A stretch of DNA of 12,094 nucleotides, from the NCBI GenBank assembly GCA_031263435.1, contig JAISFT010000129.1:1-12094 (forward strand). Reading direction: 5' to 3'. The first letter of the stretch is position 1, and the number at the start of each line of letters is the position of its first letter. Source of the stretch: Treponema sp. (GTDB lineage Bacteria > Spirochaetota > Spirochaetia > Treponematales > Breznakiellaceae). Below the pieces are notes generated by a model. The model was not told where the DNA came from. It saw only the letters and a list, made by a program, of their open reading frames with translations, and did no database searches. A program made the translations under genes and the position numbers. Of this stretch, positions 1 through 6,565 are shown piece after piece.

Positions 1-36
1 GATCAAAAACACCAAAAGACAGGACAGGCGCTTCAT
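1..36 (-). CDS. Start of a truncated gene after ftsH, possible signal peptide
   Basis: An ATG (36-34) lies three bases after the ftsH stop and opens a frame that reads MKRLSCLLVFLI before the window ends. A basic N-terminus followed by a hydrophobic run with an early Cys looks like a signal peptide or lipoprotein leader. The only Shine-Dalgarno-like bases (AGGA) overlap the ftsH stop and sit very close to the ATG, so initiation would probably depend on coupling to ftsH. Only 12 codons are visible and no function can be given. Confidence 0.4.
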   Translation of the reverse strand, partial: MKRLSCLLVFLI

Positions 37-39
37 TTC

Positions 40-1929
40 CTAGACGGCGGCGGCGGGCAGGGAAGAACTGTCTTCCCGGGGGGGGAGTCCGATGATGGCC
101 CTGACCTCATCATCCACCAGGGTTTCCTGGTTGATAAGGGCCTCGGCCAATCTTTCCAGTTCCATTTTGTGATCTTCCAGGATCTTCCGGGCCCCGCTCC
201 TGGCCCGGTCCAGGATATCCTTAACCGCCTTGTCGATAAGCCGTGCAGTTTCTTCGCTGTAGTCTTTGTGACGGGCTATTTCCTTGCCCAGGAATATGGG
301 CTCATCCTCCTGACCATAGGCCACGGGCCCCAATTCCTCTGCCATGCCCCATTCGCATACCATGTGGCGGGCCATGTCGGTGGCCTGCTGAATATCCTGC
401 TTGGTACCGGTGGTAGTTTCACCGTAGAACAGCATCTCCGCTATCCAGCCGCCGTAACAGATGACGATACGGTCTTCCATCCAGCCCCTGGTCCGGCTAT
501 AGCTGTCCTCCTCCGGCAGGGACATGGCCATGCCCAGGGCCCGGCCGTGGGGTACCACCGTAACCTTGTGGAGAGGATCGGCATTCTTGAGAAAATAGTG
601 GAGCAGGGCATGACCGGCCTCGTGGATGGCGGTCATACGCCGTTCTTTGTCGGAGATCACTAGGGTGGTCCGGGCGACCCCCATGAGGATCTTGTCCCGG
701 GCCTCCTCAAAGTCCCCCATCTCCACCTCTGTCCTGTCCTTGCGGGCGGCGAAAAGAGCGGCCTCGTTGACCAGATTGGCAATATCGGCGCCGCTCATGC
801 CGGGGGTCGCCCGGGCAATACGGGAAAGATCGATATCCCTGGACAGGGGGATCTTCGCGGCATGGATGTTGAGGATGGACTCCCGTTCCTTGATGTCCGG
901 CATGGCGACCATCACCTGCCGGTCAAAGCGGCCGGGCCGCAGCAGGGCCGGATCCAGCACGTCAGGCCTGTTGGTGGCGGCAAGGATTATCACGCCGTCC
1001 TTGGAATCGAAGCCGTCCATTTCTACCAGGAGCTGATTCAGGGTCTGTTCCCGCTCATCGTGGCCCCCGCCGTAACCGGCGCCCCGGGTGCGGCCCACGG
1101 CATCCAGTTCATCAATAAAAATAATACAGGGGGCGCTGCGGCGGCCCTGCTCAAACAGATCCCGGACACGGCTTGCGCCGACGCCGACAAACATTTCAAC
1201 AAAATCGGAGCCGGACATGTGGAAGAAGGCCACCCCCGCTTCCCCTGCCACCGCCCGGGCCATGAGGGTTTTCCCCGTACCCGGCATCCCCACCAGGAGC
1301 ACCCCTTTGGGAATCCGCGCGCCCATTTTGGTGAATTTTTGGGGGTTCTTCAGGAACGCAACCACCTCTTCCAGTTCGTATTTGGCGTCATGCTGGCCGG
1401 CCACATCGGTAAAGACAACTTTTTTCCCCTCATCCTGGTACCGCTTCGCCCGGCTCTTGCCGAATTGCAGGGCCTTGTTCCCCGTACCCTGCATGTTGCG
1501 GAACATGATCCAGATAAGGCCGAGGAAGATAAGCCAGGGGAGGAATTCCAGGAAAAGACGCAGGGGGCTGATCCCCGTAACCGCCCCGGATATGTTGATG
1601 TTTTTTTCCCGCAGGCTGTTGATCAGTCCGGGGTCCTGATAGGGAATAAGGGTTTTCAGGGGAATACCGGCCGCGCCGCCGTTCCCCCTGAGGAATATAT
1701 CAACAGAATTGTTGTCGTGGATCGTTACGGATTCCACCTGATTCTGTTCCACATAACGCAAAAAATCCGAATAGCGGATGTCCCTTGCCTCGGTTCTCCT
1801 GCCCCCCCGGAAAAAATAGCCTGCAAAAAGAACCGCCATCACCACAAAAAAAGCAAGGGCAAACCGGTTCGGCCGGCCCCCCTGTATATTGGGACGGGGC
1901 GGCAGTTTATCGTTTTGATTATTAAGCAT
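40..1929 (-). CDS. ftsH: ATP-dependent zinc metalloprotease FtsH
   Basis: FtsH is a membrane-anchored AAA+ protease that extracts and degrades damaged membrane proteins and some short-lived cytosolic regulators; it works as a hexamer at the inner membrane. The 629-residue product has the full architecture. There are membrane helices at about 23-40 and 123-143 with a periplasmic segment between them, Walker A at 214-221 (GMPGTGKT), the pore-loop FVG at 247-249, Walker B at 269-274 (IIFIDE) and the second region of homology around 320-337 with RPGRFDR. The zinc site HEAGH is at 436-440 and the third ligand is probably D512. The usual GPPGTGKT has Met in place of the first Pro. The ATG (1929-1927) overlaps the end of tilS by 8 bp, which suggests translational coupling. 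The tilS-ftsH pairing is common in bacteria. Length is normal for the family. Confidence 0.97.
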   Translation of the reverse strand: MLNNQNDKLPPRPNIQGGRPNRFALAFFVVMAVLFAGYFFRGGRRTEARDIRYSDFLRYVEQNQVESVTIHDNNSVDIFLRGNGGAAGIPLKTLIPYQDPGLINSLREKNINISGAVTGISPLRLFLEFLPWLIFLGLIWIMFRNMQGTGNKALQFGKSRAKRYQDEGKKVVFTDVAGQHDAKYELEEVVAFLKNPQKFTKMGARIPKGVLLVGMPGTGKTLMARAVAGEAGVAFFHMSGSDFVEMFVGVGASRVRDLFEQGRRSAPCIIFIDELDAVGRTRGAGYGGGHDEREQTLNQLLVEMDGFDSKDGVIILAATNRPDVLDPALLRPGRFDRQVMVAMPDIKERESILNIHAAKIPLSRDIDLSRIARATPGMSGADIANLVNEAALFAARKDRTEVEMGDFEEARDKILMGVARTTLVISDKERRMTAIHEAGHALLHYFLKNADPLHKVTVVPHGRALGMAMSLPEEDSYSRTRGWMEDRIVICYGGWIAEMLFYGETTTGTKQDIQQATDMARHMVCEWGMAEELGPVAYGQEDEPIFLGKEIARHKDYSEETARLIDKAVKDILDRARSGARKILEDHKMELERLAEALINQETLVDDEVRAIIGLPPREDSSSLPAAAV

Positions 1930-3415
1930 CAGTACCCCCGATATCGCAAAAGAACCATTCCCCGGCGGCCGGAAATTCCCGCCGCTCCAGTATTACCGCG
2001 GGCCCCGGATAAGGGCCAATAAAGGCCGCCACCCCTGCGGCATCCTGGACAGCGTATACAACCCTGTCCCCGGAACCGGCTTCGCTCCGGCCCCGCAGTT
2101 CCGGCGCACCGCTTTCCCCCGGCAGGAGATCCTTAAGGCTGAAGCGCTTCCCCGCGCGCGCAATACTATCACCGCTCCGGGCCGGACGGAGCACAAAGGG
2201 CAGGGCCGCGAAAAAACCACGCCTTTCCGCCCCATCCCCACAGGCAGAACGGGATTCCCCCCGTCCGGATACCTGTAACACCCCTCCGATATCAGATTTA
2301 TAGCCGAAACCGTACCCCAGCTTATAGAGTCCCGGCCCTTTGATCAACAGAGAAAATCCGGCTTCCGTCTCCGGTTTCCGCCGAAATATCGCGATATACC
2401 CGGGCGAAGCCCCCTCCCCGGCGGCGCCGGTGGCGATGGTACAAAACCCAAGGTCCAGGGTCCGCAGTTCCCCGGAGGCAAAACGGCGCAGATTCCGCCG
2501 CTTTACAACAACATTCCGGCCCCCGTGCCGGTCGATAAAAACACCGATCCCCTGGAACAGGGCCTCCTCCCGCAGTATCGGGGATTCAGCCCAAAAAAGA
2601 TCCGCCGGACAGCGCAGTTCCCGCTCCCCGGCCCAGGCAAGGCGGCGGCGGGCTTCGGCTTCAATAAAATCCGCGGCCAAGGCCTGGGTCTCCCCCAGAG
2701 CTTCCAGCCCAGCCCGCCAGCCGGGGAACCGGCTATCCAGGAGGGGGACCAGACTATGGCGAATCCGGTTTCGCAGGTAGTGTTCATCCATATTGGTGGT
2801 ATCGGTACGCCAAACAATACCCAGAGCCCCCAGGTAGGCTTCTACATCGGCGCGGCGGAGGGCGAGCAGAGGCCGCAGAAGGACCGGGCCCCCAAGGGAA
2901 GCGGTGAAGTTCCGGCGGAAAGGCATCCGGCGCAGCCCCGCCGGGCCGGAACCCCGGAGGATCCGCATCAGTGCCAGTTCCAGGGCATCGTCCCCGGTAT
3001 GGGCCGTTACGATAGCCCCGGCGCCGCAGCGCAGGGCCTCCCGCCTCAGCAGGCGGTAACGGAAGCGCCGCGCCGCGGCTTCGATACCCGTGCCCCGGCG
3101 CAGCGCGTAGCGGGCCACCAGGCCGCCGGCAATGCTCAGCACCCGGCAGGGCAGCCCCAGATCCGCGGAAAGGGCCTCTACCGCGCGGGCATCCCCCCGG
3201 CTTTCCCCGGCCGGGCGGATACCGTGTTCCACATGGACGATCCGCAGGACAAAGCCCCCGGCCTTCTGCAGCCGGGAAAGGGCTGCCAGCAGAGCGCTGG
3301 AGTCCGCCCCCCCCGAAACCGCCGCCAGCAGGGTGATCCCCCGGGGAATGGCGCCCAAACCTTTTAAGACTTCGGCTTCAAAAGCCGCGGGAGACACAGC
3401 GGGGGGATTCATCAT
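1922..3415 (-). CDS. tilS: tRNA(Ile)-lysidine synthase TilS
   Basis: TilS uses ATP to attach lysine to C34 of the CAU-anticodon tRNA-Ile, so that it reads AUA and is charged with Ile. Of 497 residues, the N-terminal PP-loop domain carries SGGADS at 34-39, HVEHGIR at 61-67 (usually HVNHG) and an AHTGDDALE stretch from 138. RNRIRH at 215-220 is a TilS signature. The C-terminal region (about 405-490) has SGDSIARAGKRFSLKDLL, which fits the TilS C-terminal domain. The start is uncertain. ATG-ATG at 3415 and 3412 are the only usual starts in this frame after an upstream TAA, yet they directly follow the T-run of a terminator and have no Shine-Dalgarno sequence. The gene ends inside the ftsH start. 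The Ala/Arg/Gly-rich stretch at about 384-400 is poorly conserved-looking. Confidence 0.93.
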   Translation of the reverse strand: MMNPPAVSPAAFEAEVLKGLGAIPRGITLLAAVSGGADSSALLAALSRLQKAGGFVLRIVHVEHGIRPAGESRGDARAVEALSADLGLPCRVLSIAGGLVARYALRRGTGIEAAARRFRYRLLRREALRCGAGAIVTAHTGDDALELALMRILRGSGPAGLRRMPFRRNFTASLGGPVLLRPLLALRRADVEAYLGALGIVWRTDTTNMDEHYLRNRIRHSLVPLLDSRFPGWRAGLEALGETQALAADFIEAEARRRLAWAGERELRCPADLFWAESPILREEALFQGIGVFIDRHGGRNVVVKRRNLRRFASGELRTLDLGFCTIATGAAGEGASPGYIAIFRRKPETEAGFSLLIKGPGLYKLGYGFGYKSDIGGVLQVSGRGESRSACGDGAERRGFFAALPFVLRPARSGDSIARAGKRFSLKDLLPGESGAPELRGRSEAGSGDRVVYAVQDAAGVAAFIGPYPGPAVILERREFPAAGEWFFCDIGGTDA

Positions 3416-3446
3416 AAAAAAAGAGGAGCGGGAATCCCCGTTCCTC
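3416..3446 (-). terminator. Intrinsic terminator between rplY and tilS
   Basis: Read on the minus strand, GAGGA-A-CGGG pairs with CCCG-C-TCCTC around a GATT loop: nine GC-rich pairs with a single A/C mismatch. Seven Ts follow. This is a textbook rho-independent terminator 50 bases after the rplY stop. The last T of the run is immediately followed by the tilS ATG. The purine run GGGAGGAA that could have served as a ribosome-binding site is buried in the 5' arm. It could be a full stop for the ispE-rplY transcript or an attenuator that lets a fraction through to tilS-ftsH. Confidence 0.85.
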
Positions 3447-3496
3447 CCTTATCCTTATCAAGGAGACCCTTCTCAAAGACCAAAACCGTCTTATGT

Positions 3497-4129
3497 TCAG
3501 CCCTGGGCCTTGGCGGCCGGAGCGGCGGCGGGAGCCGCTGCCTGGGGGGCGGCTTCCTCGGGGGCGGCGACAGTTTCTTCCCTGGCGTATTTCACCAGCG
3601 CAACCACCTGATCCTCATTGGAAACCAGCCGGACTCCCTCGCCCAGTTTAAGATCCCGGACGTGGAGCGATTGATTCACCTTGAGTTCCGAAATATCCAC
3701 CTCTATCCGCTCGGGCAGGTCCTTGGGAAGACATTCCACTTCAACCTCGTGGAGGGGAGATTCAAGAACGCCCCCCTCCCTTACACCCACCGGATTCCCA
3801 CTGAGGTGCAGCGAAACACGGGCCCGCAGGGCTACACCGCTTTCCACCTCGTAAAAATCGACATGGAGGATGCTCCCCTCGACAATGCTGCGCTGGGTAT
3901 CCTTTACGAAGGCTTCGTAGGTTTTCCCCTCCACTTCCACCTTGACAATGGTACTTTCGGAAATATTCTTGACCTGGCTGGAAAAATCACGCCCGTCAAG
4001 ATCGATGGTAAAGGAGCTGCCGCTCCGTCCATACAACACCGCCGGTATCCGGCCGTTCCGCCTGATCCGCCGGGCTTCCGCCGATCCTTTACCGGTCCTG
4101 TTCCGGGCCGACAATACTACTTGACTCAT
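3497..4129 (-). CDS. rplY: 50S ribosomal protein L25 (general stress protein Ctc type)
   Basis: L25 of the long Ctc type binds 5S rRNA in the central protuberance of the 50S subunit. The 210-residue product begins MSQVVLSARNRTGKGSAEAR with GRIPAVLYG soon after, the standard L25 N-terminal signature. It continues into the second (TL5/Ctc) beta domain and ends in an Ala/Pro-rich tail of about 25 residues that is probably disordered. I chose the ATG at 4129 because AAGGAG lies 7 bases upstream (TTACGGC spacer); an in-frame ATG at 4162 would add 11 residues without such a site. It follows tRNA-Gln and precedes a strong terminator. In B. subtilis ctc also lies downstream of spoVG. Confidence 0.95.
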   Translation of the reverse strand: MSQVVLSARNRTGKGSAEARRIRRNGRIPAVLYGRSGSSFTIDLDGRDFSSQVKNISESTIVKVEVEGKTYEAFVKDTQRSIVEGSILHVDFYEVESGVALRARVSLHLSGNPVGVREGGVLESPLHEVEVECLPKDLPERIEVDISELKVNQSLHVRDLKLGEGVRLVSNEDQVVALVKYAREETVAAPEEAAPQAAAPAAAPAAKAQG

Positions 4130-4194
4130 GCCGTAACTCCTTCTGCTGATCAGATATCTCATCTGTTTTAAAAAATCAGGATATCCGATTCATT

Positions 4195-4266
4195 CTGGGA
4201 CGACAGGGTTCGAACCTGTGCATGCCGGAGCCAAAACCCGGTGGCTTACCACTTGCCTACGTCCCA
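4195..4266 (-). tRNA. tRNA-Gln (anticodon TTG)
   Basis: The minus strand folds into a full cloverleaf. The acceptor TGGGACG/CGTCCCA pairs over 7 bp with the U1-A72 pair typical of glutamine tRNAs. There is a GGC/GCC D stem, an anticodon arm CCGGG-TTTTGGC-TCCGG with TTG at positions 34-36, a five-base variable loop CATGC, and a T arm ACAGG-TTCGAAC-CCTGT. The discriminator base is G (position 4195), as expected for Gln. The CCA end is not encoded and must be added enzymatically. The gene sits between two protein genes on the same strand (spoVG and rplY), so it may be cut from a mixed mRNA/tRNA transcript; I see no convincing promoter of its own. Confidence 0.97.
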
Positions 4267-4316
4267 ATAAAATTCACCGTATGGAGCCGGTACCACCTGG
4301 CAGCTTGTTGCATTTG

Positions 4317-4340
4317 AAGCGGTCCGGCCGGGGACCGCTT
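4317..4340 (-). terminator. Perfect hairpin just after spoVG, no U-tract
   Basis: AAGCGGTCC and GGACCGCTT form a perfect 9-bp stem around a six-base GC loop, seven bases after the spoVG stop codon. No T-run follows on either strand, so this is not a standard intrinsic terminator. It may slow polymerase, protect the spoVG mRNA 3' end, or mark a processing site between spoVG mRNA and the tRNA-Gln precursor. The structure is certain; the role is inference. Confidence 0.5.
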
Positions 4341-4347
4341 TATGTCG

Positions 4348-4629
4348 TCATATTTCTACAGAAAGATCATCTTCCGCATTGCCGGAATCGTAGTGTTCCA
4401 GAATCCTCCGCTGCAATTCCGCCCGAAAATCCGGATTGATAGGGTGAGCAACATCCTTGTACTCACCGGCCCGTGTTTTACGGCTGGGCATAGCAATAAA
4501 AATTCCGCTCTTCCCTTCGATGATCTTCACATTATGCACGACAAAGCAATCATCAAATGTAACGGTAACATACGCCTTCAATTTACCTTCTCCGGTTACT
4601 TTACGAACCCGGATATCAGTTATTTCCAT
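4348..4629 (-). CDS. spoVG: SpoVG family nucleic-acid-binding regulator
   Basis: SpoVG proteins are small site-specific DNA- and RNA-binding regulators; in Borrelia and Staphylococcus they control expression of other genes, and in Bacillus sporulation-related division. The 93-residue product begins MEITDIRVRKV and carries the family core TVTFDDCFVVHNVKIIEG, GIFIAMPSRK and KDVAHPINPDFR, followed by an acidic C-terminus. ATG at 4629 is chosen because AAAGGAG lies six bases upstream. The in-frame ATG at 4635 directly abuts that site and is too close to be used. The gene is 35 bases after ispE and upstream of tRNA-Gln and rplY, the same ispE...spoVG...ctc direction as in B. subtilis. A spirochaete would use it for regulation unrelated to sporulation. 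Confidence 0.96.
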   Translation of the reverse strand: MEITDIRVRKVTGEGKLKAYVTVTFDDCFVVHNVKIIEGKSGIFIAMPSRKTRAGEYKDVAHPINPDFRAELQRRILEHYDSGNAEDDLSVEI

Positions 4630-4664
4630 GCGCATCTCCTTTTAGCGATGAGGCCAACAAAGTA

Positions 4665-5672
4665 CTAATATTCTAATACTCCAAATGCCGAACGCGCAAG
4701 GAAAAACGTTACATAAACAAAAAACCAATGATCCGACAATAAATGCGCCGCCCTTTCCGCCTCCCCTCTATCTGTAAAAATTCCAAAACAGGTAGAACCT
4801 GCCCCGGACAAACCGGTAAAAACGGCGCCCGAATTCCGCAGGGCGGAAACGATACGCCGGTAAACCACTGCATCTTCCCCGGACCCTTCTGCAAGGACAG
4901 GGAAAAAATCATTCCAAAACGGCCAATCCCCAGGCTCGGCGCCCAGGGCCCCGATAAGGGCCCCCCGGCCCGGCCCTTCCCCGGAGCCGCCCCCCCGGCT
5001 GCGCCGGGCGTCCAACCGGCTGCGCCAGGCATCCAGCCGGCGAAAAGCCTCCCCCGTGGGGCTGGGGAAACCGGGATTCACCAAAACCACCGGCCAGGAC
5101 CGGGGATCTCCCAGCGGAAAAATCCGCTCCCCCCTGCCGCTTACCCAGGCGGCGCCCCCGCGCCCGGCAGCCGAATGTCCCGGCCTGGAATACGCGGCAG
5201 AACTTTCCCCCCTGGCCGGGGCTTCCGCCAGGAAAAAGGGGACATCGCTGCCCAAAGCCAGGGCCATGTCCCGCAGTTCCGCCAGGGAAAGACCCGTCCC
5301 CGCCAGAATATCCAGGGCCCCCAGAGCAGCGGCGGCGTTCGAAGAACCACCCCCCAGACCGCCCCCCAGAGGCGCCCGCTTTTCCAGGCTTACCCGTATA
5401 CCCCGATCAAAACCGGTCCGCCGCCGGAAAAGGGATACAGCCTGATATACGATATTCTTCTCCGGGGGGATCGGTACCACGGTCCGGAGAAGCGGGGAAG
5501 CCAAAAGGAGTTCGCAAACCCCGTCCTCTTCCACCAATTCAAAGCCTAAAATATCCCCAAAATCCAAAACTTGGAAGATGCTTTCCAAATCGTGGTAACC
5601 ATCGGCCCGGCGTTCCCCCACCGAAAGGTGCAGGTTGATCTTACAGGGAGAGGGAACCTTGATTCGGCGCAT
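4665..5672 (-). CDS. ispE: 4-diphosphocytidyl-2-C-methyl-D-erythritol kinase IspE
   Basis: IspE is the GHMP-family kinase of the MEP (non-mevalonate) isoprenoid pathway; it phosphorylates CDP-methylerythritol with ATP. The 335-residue product shows PSPCKINLHLSV with K11, the GHMP ATP-binding loop PLGGGLGGGSSNAA at 101-114, GSDVPFF with D143, and the C-terminal LSGAGSTCFGIF motif at about 288-299. ATG 5672 gives the conserved N-terminus. The frame stays open further upstream, but that would include the promoter and 44 unrelated residues. It is longer than the usual 280-300 residues because of Gly/Ala/Arg-rich insertions at about 152-178 and 210-236, the second holding a 21-bp tandem repeat. 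It appears to head the ispE-spoVG-tRNA-rplY transcript. Confidence 0.95.
   Translation of the reverse strand: MRRIKVPSPCKINLHLSVGERRADGYHDLESIFQVLDFGDILGFELVEEDGVCELLLASPLLRTVVPIPPEKNIVYQAVSLFRRRTGFDRGIRVSLEKRAPLGGGLGGGSSNAAAALGALDILAGTGLSLAELRDMALALGSDVPFFLAEAPARGESSAAYSRPGHSAAGRGGAAWVSGRGERIFPLGDPRSWPVVLVNPGFPSPTGEAFRRLDAWRSRLDARRSRGGGSGEGPGRGALIGALGAEPGDWPFWNDFFPVLAEGSGEDAVVYRRIVSALRNSGAVFTGLSGAGSTCFGIFTDRGEAERAAHLLSDHWFFVYVTFFLARSAFGVLEY
4670..4699 (-). promoter_or_regulatory. Possible internal promoter for spoVG at the end of ispE
   Basis: On the minus strand TTGCGC (4699-4694) and TAGAAT (4675-4670) are separated by 18 bases. The -10 matches the sigma70 consensus at five of six positions, the -35 at only three. 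Transcription would start near 4663 and give spoVG a leader of roughly 34 bases. This is plausible but weak, and the ispE promoter alone could also serve spoVG. Confidence 0.3.
4995..5040. repeat. In-frame 21-bp tandem repeat inside ispE
   Basis: Units 4995-5015 and 5016-5036 differ at three positions and are followed by the first four bases of a third unit. On the coding strand they encode RLDAWRS/RLDARRS-like heptads in an insertion of IspE that the family does not normally have. The second unit with its tail (5016-5040) is also a potential hairpin, CCGGCTG pairing with CAGCCGG, and strongly resembles an intergenic palindrome at 6654-6678. Confidence 0.8.
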
Positions 5673-5682
5673 CGCCTGAACT

Positions 5683-5711
5683 TTTATAATAAAAAAAACG
5701 CCCTCTGTAAA
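5683..5711 (-). promoter_or_regulatory. Sigma70-type promoter of ispE
   Basis: On the minus strand TTTACA (5711-5706) and TATAAA (5688-5683) are separated by exactly 17 bases, each five of six matches to consensus, with a T8 run in the spacer. Transcription would begin near 5676, only about four bases before the ispE ATG at 5672, which predicts an almost leaderless mRNA. Only AGG two bases upstream of the ATG resembles a Shine-Dalgarno site. Confidence 0.6.
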
Positions 5712-5770
5712 GTACGGAAAAACCAAACCGGGCCGGGGGGCTATAAAAACACTAAAAAAACAAAAACCAG

Positions 5771-5800
5771 TTGACAGATACTTAAACTCTCCCTTATGTT
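5771..5800 (+). promoter_or_regulatory. Sigma70-type promoter of the acidic-protein gene
   Basis: TTGACA (5771-5776, perfect) and TATGTT (5795-5800, four of six) are separated by 18 bases. Transcription would start near 5807, leaving about 25 bases that include GAGGAGAGGAGG before the ATG at 5832. The ATG at 5796 overlaps the -10 and so cannot be the gene start. The promoter is divergent from that of ispE. Confidence 0.65.
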
Positions 5801-5831
5801 TCAAGAAACATCATTGAGGAGAGGAGGATCT

Positions 5832-6305
5832 ATGGTTCCCGAAACAGGCTGTGCGGTTGGTACGGGCTTACTCATACAACCATACCTTTCTGAAAGTAAA
5901 CCGGAGAAGCACATGAATACCCAAAGGATTCTTGCCAATGAAACAGAGGTTCTTAGCCTGATGTCCGTCACGGATTTTTTCGACTTCATGGAGAGTTCCG
6001 GTACACCGGAACCGGCCCTATGGCAGCCCGCCGGCACGGAGCAGCCCGCAGCAAGCGGGTTTTTGCCGGATCAAGAGGGATCTTCCCTTCCCTTCCCCTT
6101 CCTGGCCTTTGGCGATGAAGATGAGGACGAGGATGCTGATGACGAGGAAGACAATTTCGACGATATGGAAGATGACTTCGACGACGATTTTGACGATGAC
6201 GAAGATGAATTTGATGATGACGAAGACGAATTTGAAGACGAAGAAGATAACGATGACTACGATTACGACGATGATGTAGACTACGACGATGATTTTGAGG
6301 AGTAG
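5832..6305 (+). CDS. Unrecognised protein with a long Asp/Glu-rich tail
   Basis: I do not recognise this 157-residue protein. About 90 residues of mixed composition, including VLSLMSVTDFFDFMESS at about 40-56, lead into a tail (about 94-157) made almost wholly of Asp and Glu with spaced Phe/Tyr. The tail has no positive charge at all. ATG 5832 follows a strong GGAGG site by four bases, downstream of a good promoter. A second in-frame ATG at 5913 also has GGAG six bases upstream and would give a 130-residue protein starting MNTQRILANETEV; either may be real. The tail could mimic nucleic acid, bind cations or basic (ribosomal) proteins, or act as a chaperone extension, as with RNA polymerase delta, but the N-terminal part does not look like delta. 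The gene stands alone, the only plus-strand gene here. Codon use (GAT/GAC, GAA/GAG mixed) argues for selection on the protein rather than a simple DNA repeat. Confidence 0.8.
   Translation: MVPETGCAVGTGLLIQPYLSESKPEKHMNTQRILANETEVLSLMSVTDFFDFMESSGTPEPALWQPAGTEQPAASGFLPDQEGSSLPFPFLAFGDEDEDEDADDEEDNFDDMEDDFDDDFDDDEDEFDDDEDEFEDEEDNDDYDYDDDVDYDDDFEE
6192..6233 (+). repeat. Two 21-bp tandem units in the acidic tail
   Basis: 6192-6212 and 6213-6233 are near-identical 21-mers, each encoding DDDEDEF, differing at third codon positions. A more diverged unit follows. The tail probably grew or shrinks by slippage or unequal recombination in 7-codon steps. Confidence 0.7.
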
Positions 6306-6340
6306 GAAAGCCCCCATCGGGCCGCCGGTATCCGGACATC

Positions 6341-6368
6341 ATTCAAATTGTGAATTTTTTATTATTTA
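6341..6368 (+). terminator. Weak AT-rich terminator candidate after the acidic-protein gene
   Basis: ATTCA and TGAAT can pair over five bases around AATTG, followed by a T-rich tract (TTTTTATTATTT) about 36 bases after the stop codon. The stem is short and AT-only, so this is weak. The much stronger hairpin that follows at 6377 lacks a T-run. Confidence 0.25.
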
Positions 6369-6376
6369 GGGCGCAT

Positions 6377-6417
6377 CCCCGGCCCTGCGGAGTCCGGAGG
6401 ACCCCGCAGGGCCGGGG
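6377..6417. repeat. 14-bp perfect GC hairpin with inner stem
   Basis: CCCCGGCCCTGCGG (6377-6390) pairs perfectly with CCGCAGGGCCGGGG (6404-6417). The 13-base loop itself can form a GTCC/GGAC stem (6392-6395 with 6399-6402). No T-run follows on either strand. It lies between convergent genes, so blocking transcription from both sides is possible, but it could equally be a mobile palindromic repeat unit. Confidence 0.8.
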
Positions 6418-6565
6418 ACCGGGCTATCCGCTCCAATTCCTCGACCCCCCGGCCCAAACCCTCTGCCTCTCAAAAGCAGCTCCCCAGCCGTAAAGATCGA
6501 CCCACCCATGGATGTACTGCGGGGCCGGGGGGGTCTGCGGTATTTCCGCTTCTATCCCTTGCGCT

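Noticed and set aside
862..2022. 386-codon open frame on the plus strand across ftsH
   Set aside because: It lies wholly antisense to ftsH and the end of tilS, has Pro/His/Gly-rich random composition and no ribosome-binding site. It is a GC-driven shadow.
5673..5804. N-terminal extension of IspE by 44 residues
   Set aside because: The extension would translate through the -35 and -10 elements and has no similarity to IspE; the conserved protein begins at the ATG at 5672.
5986..6342. Minus-strand frames antisense to the acidic tail (His/Arg-rich and Val/Ile-rich)
   Set aside because: They are the automatic complement of Asp/Glu codons. Promoter and ribosome-binding site support the plus-strand gene.
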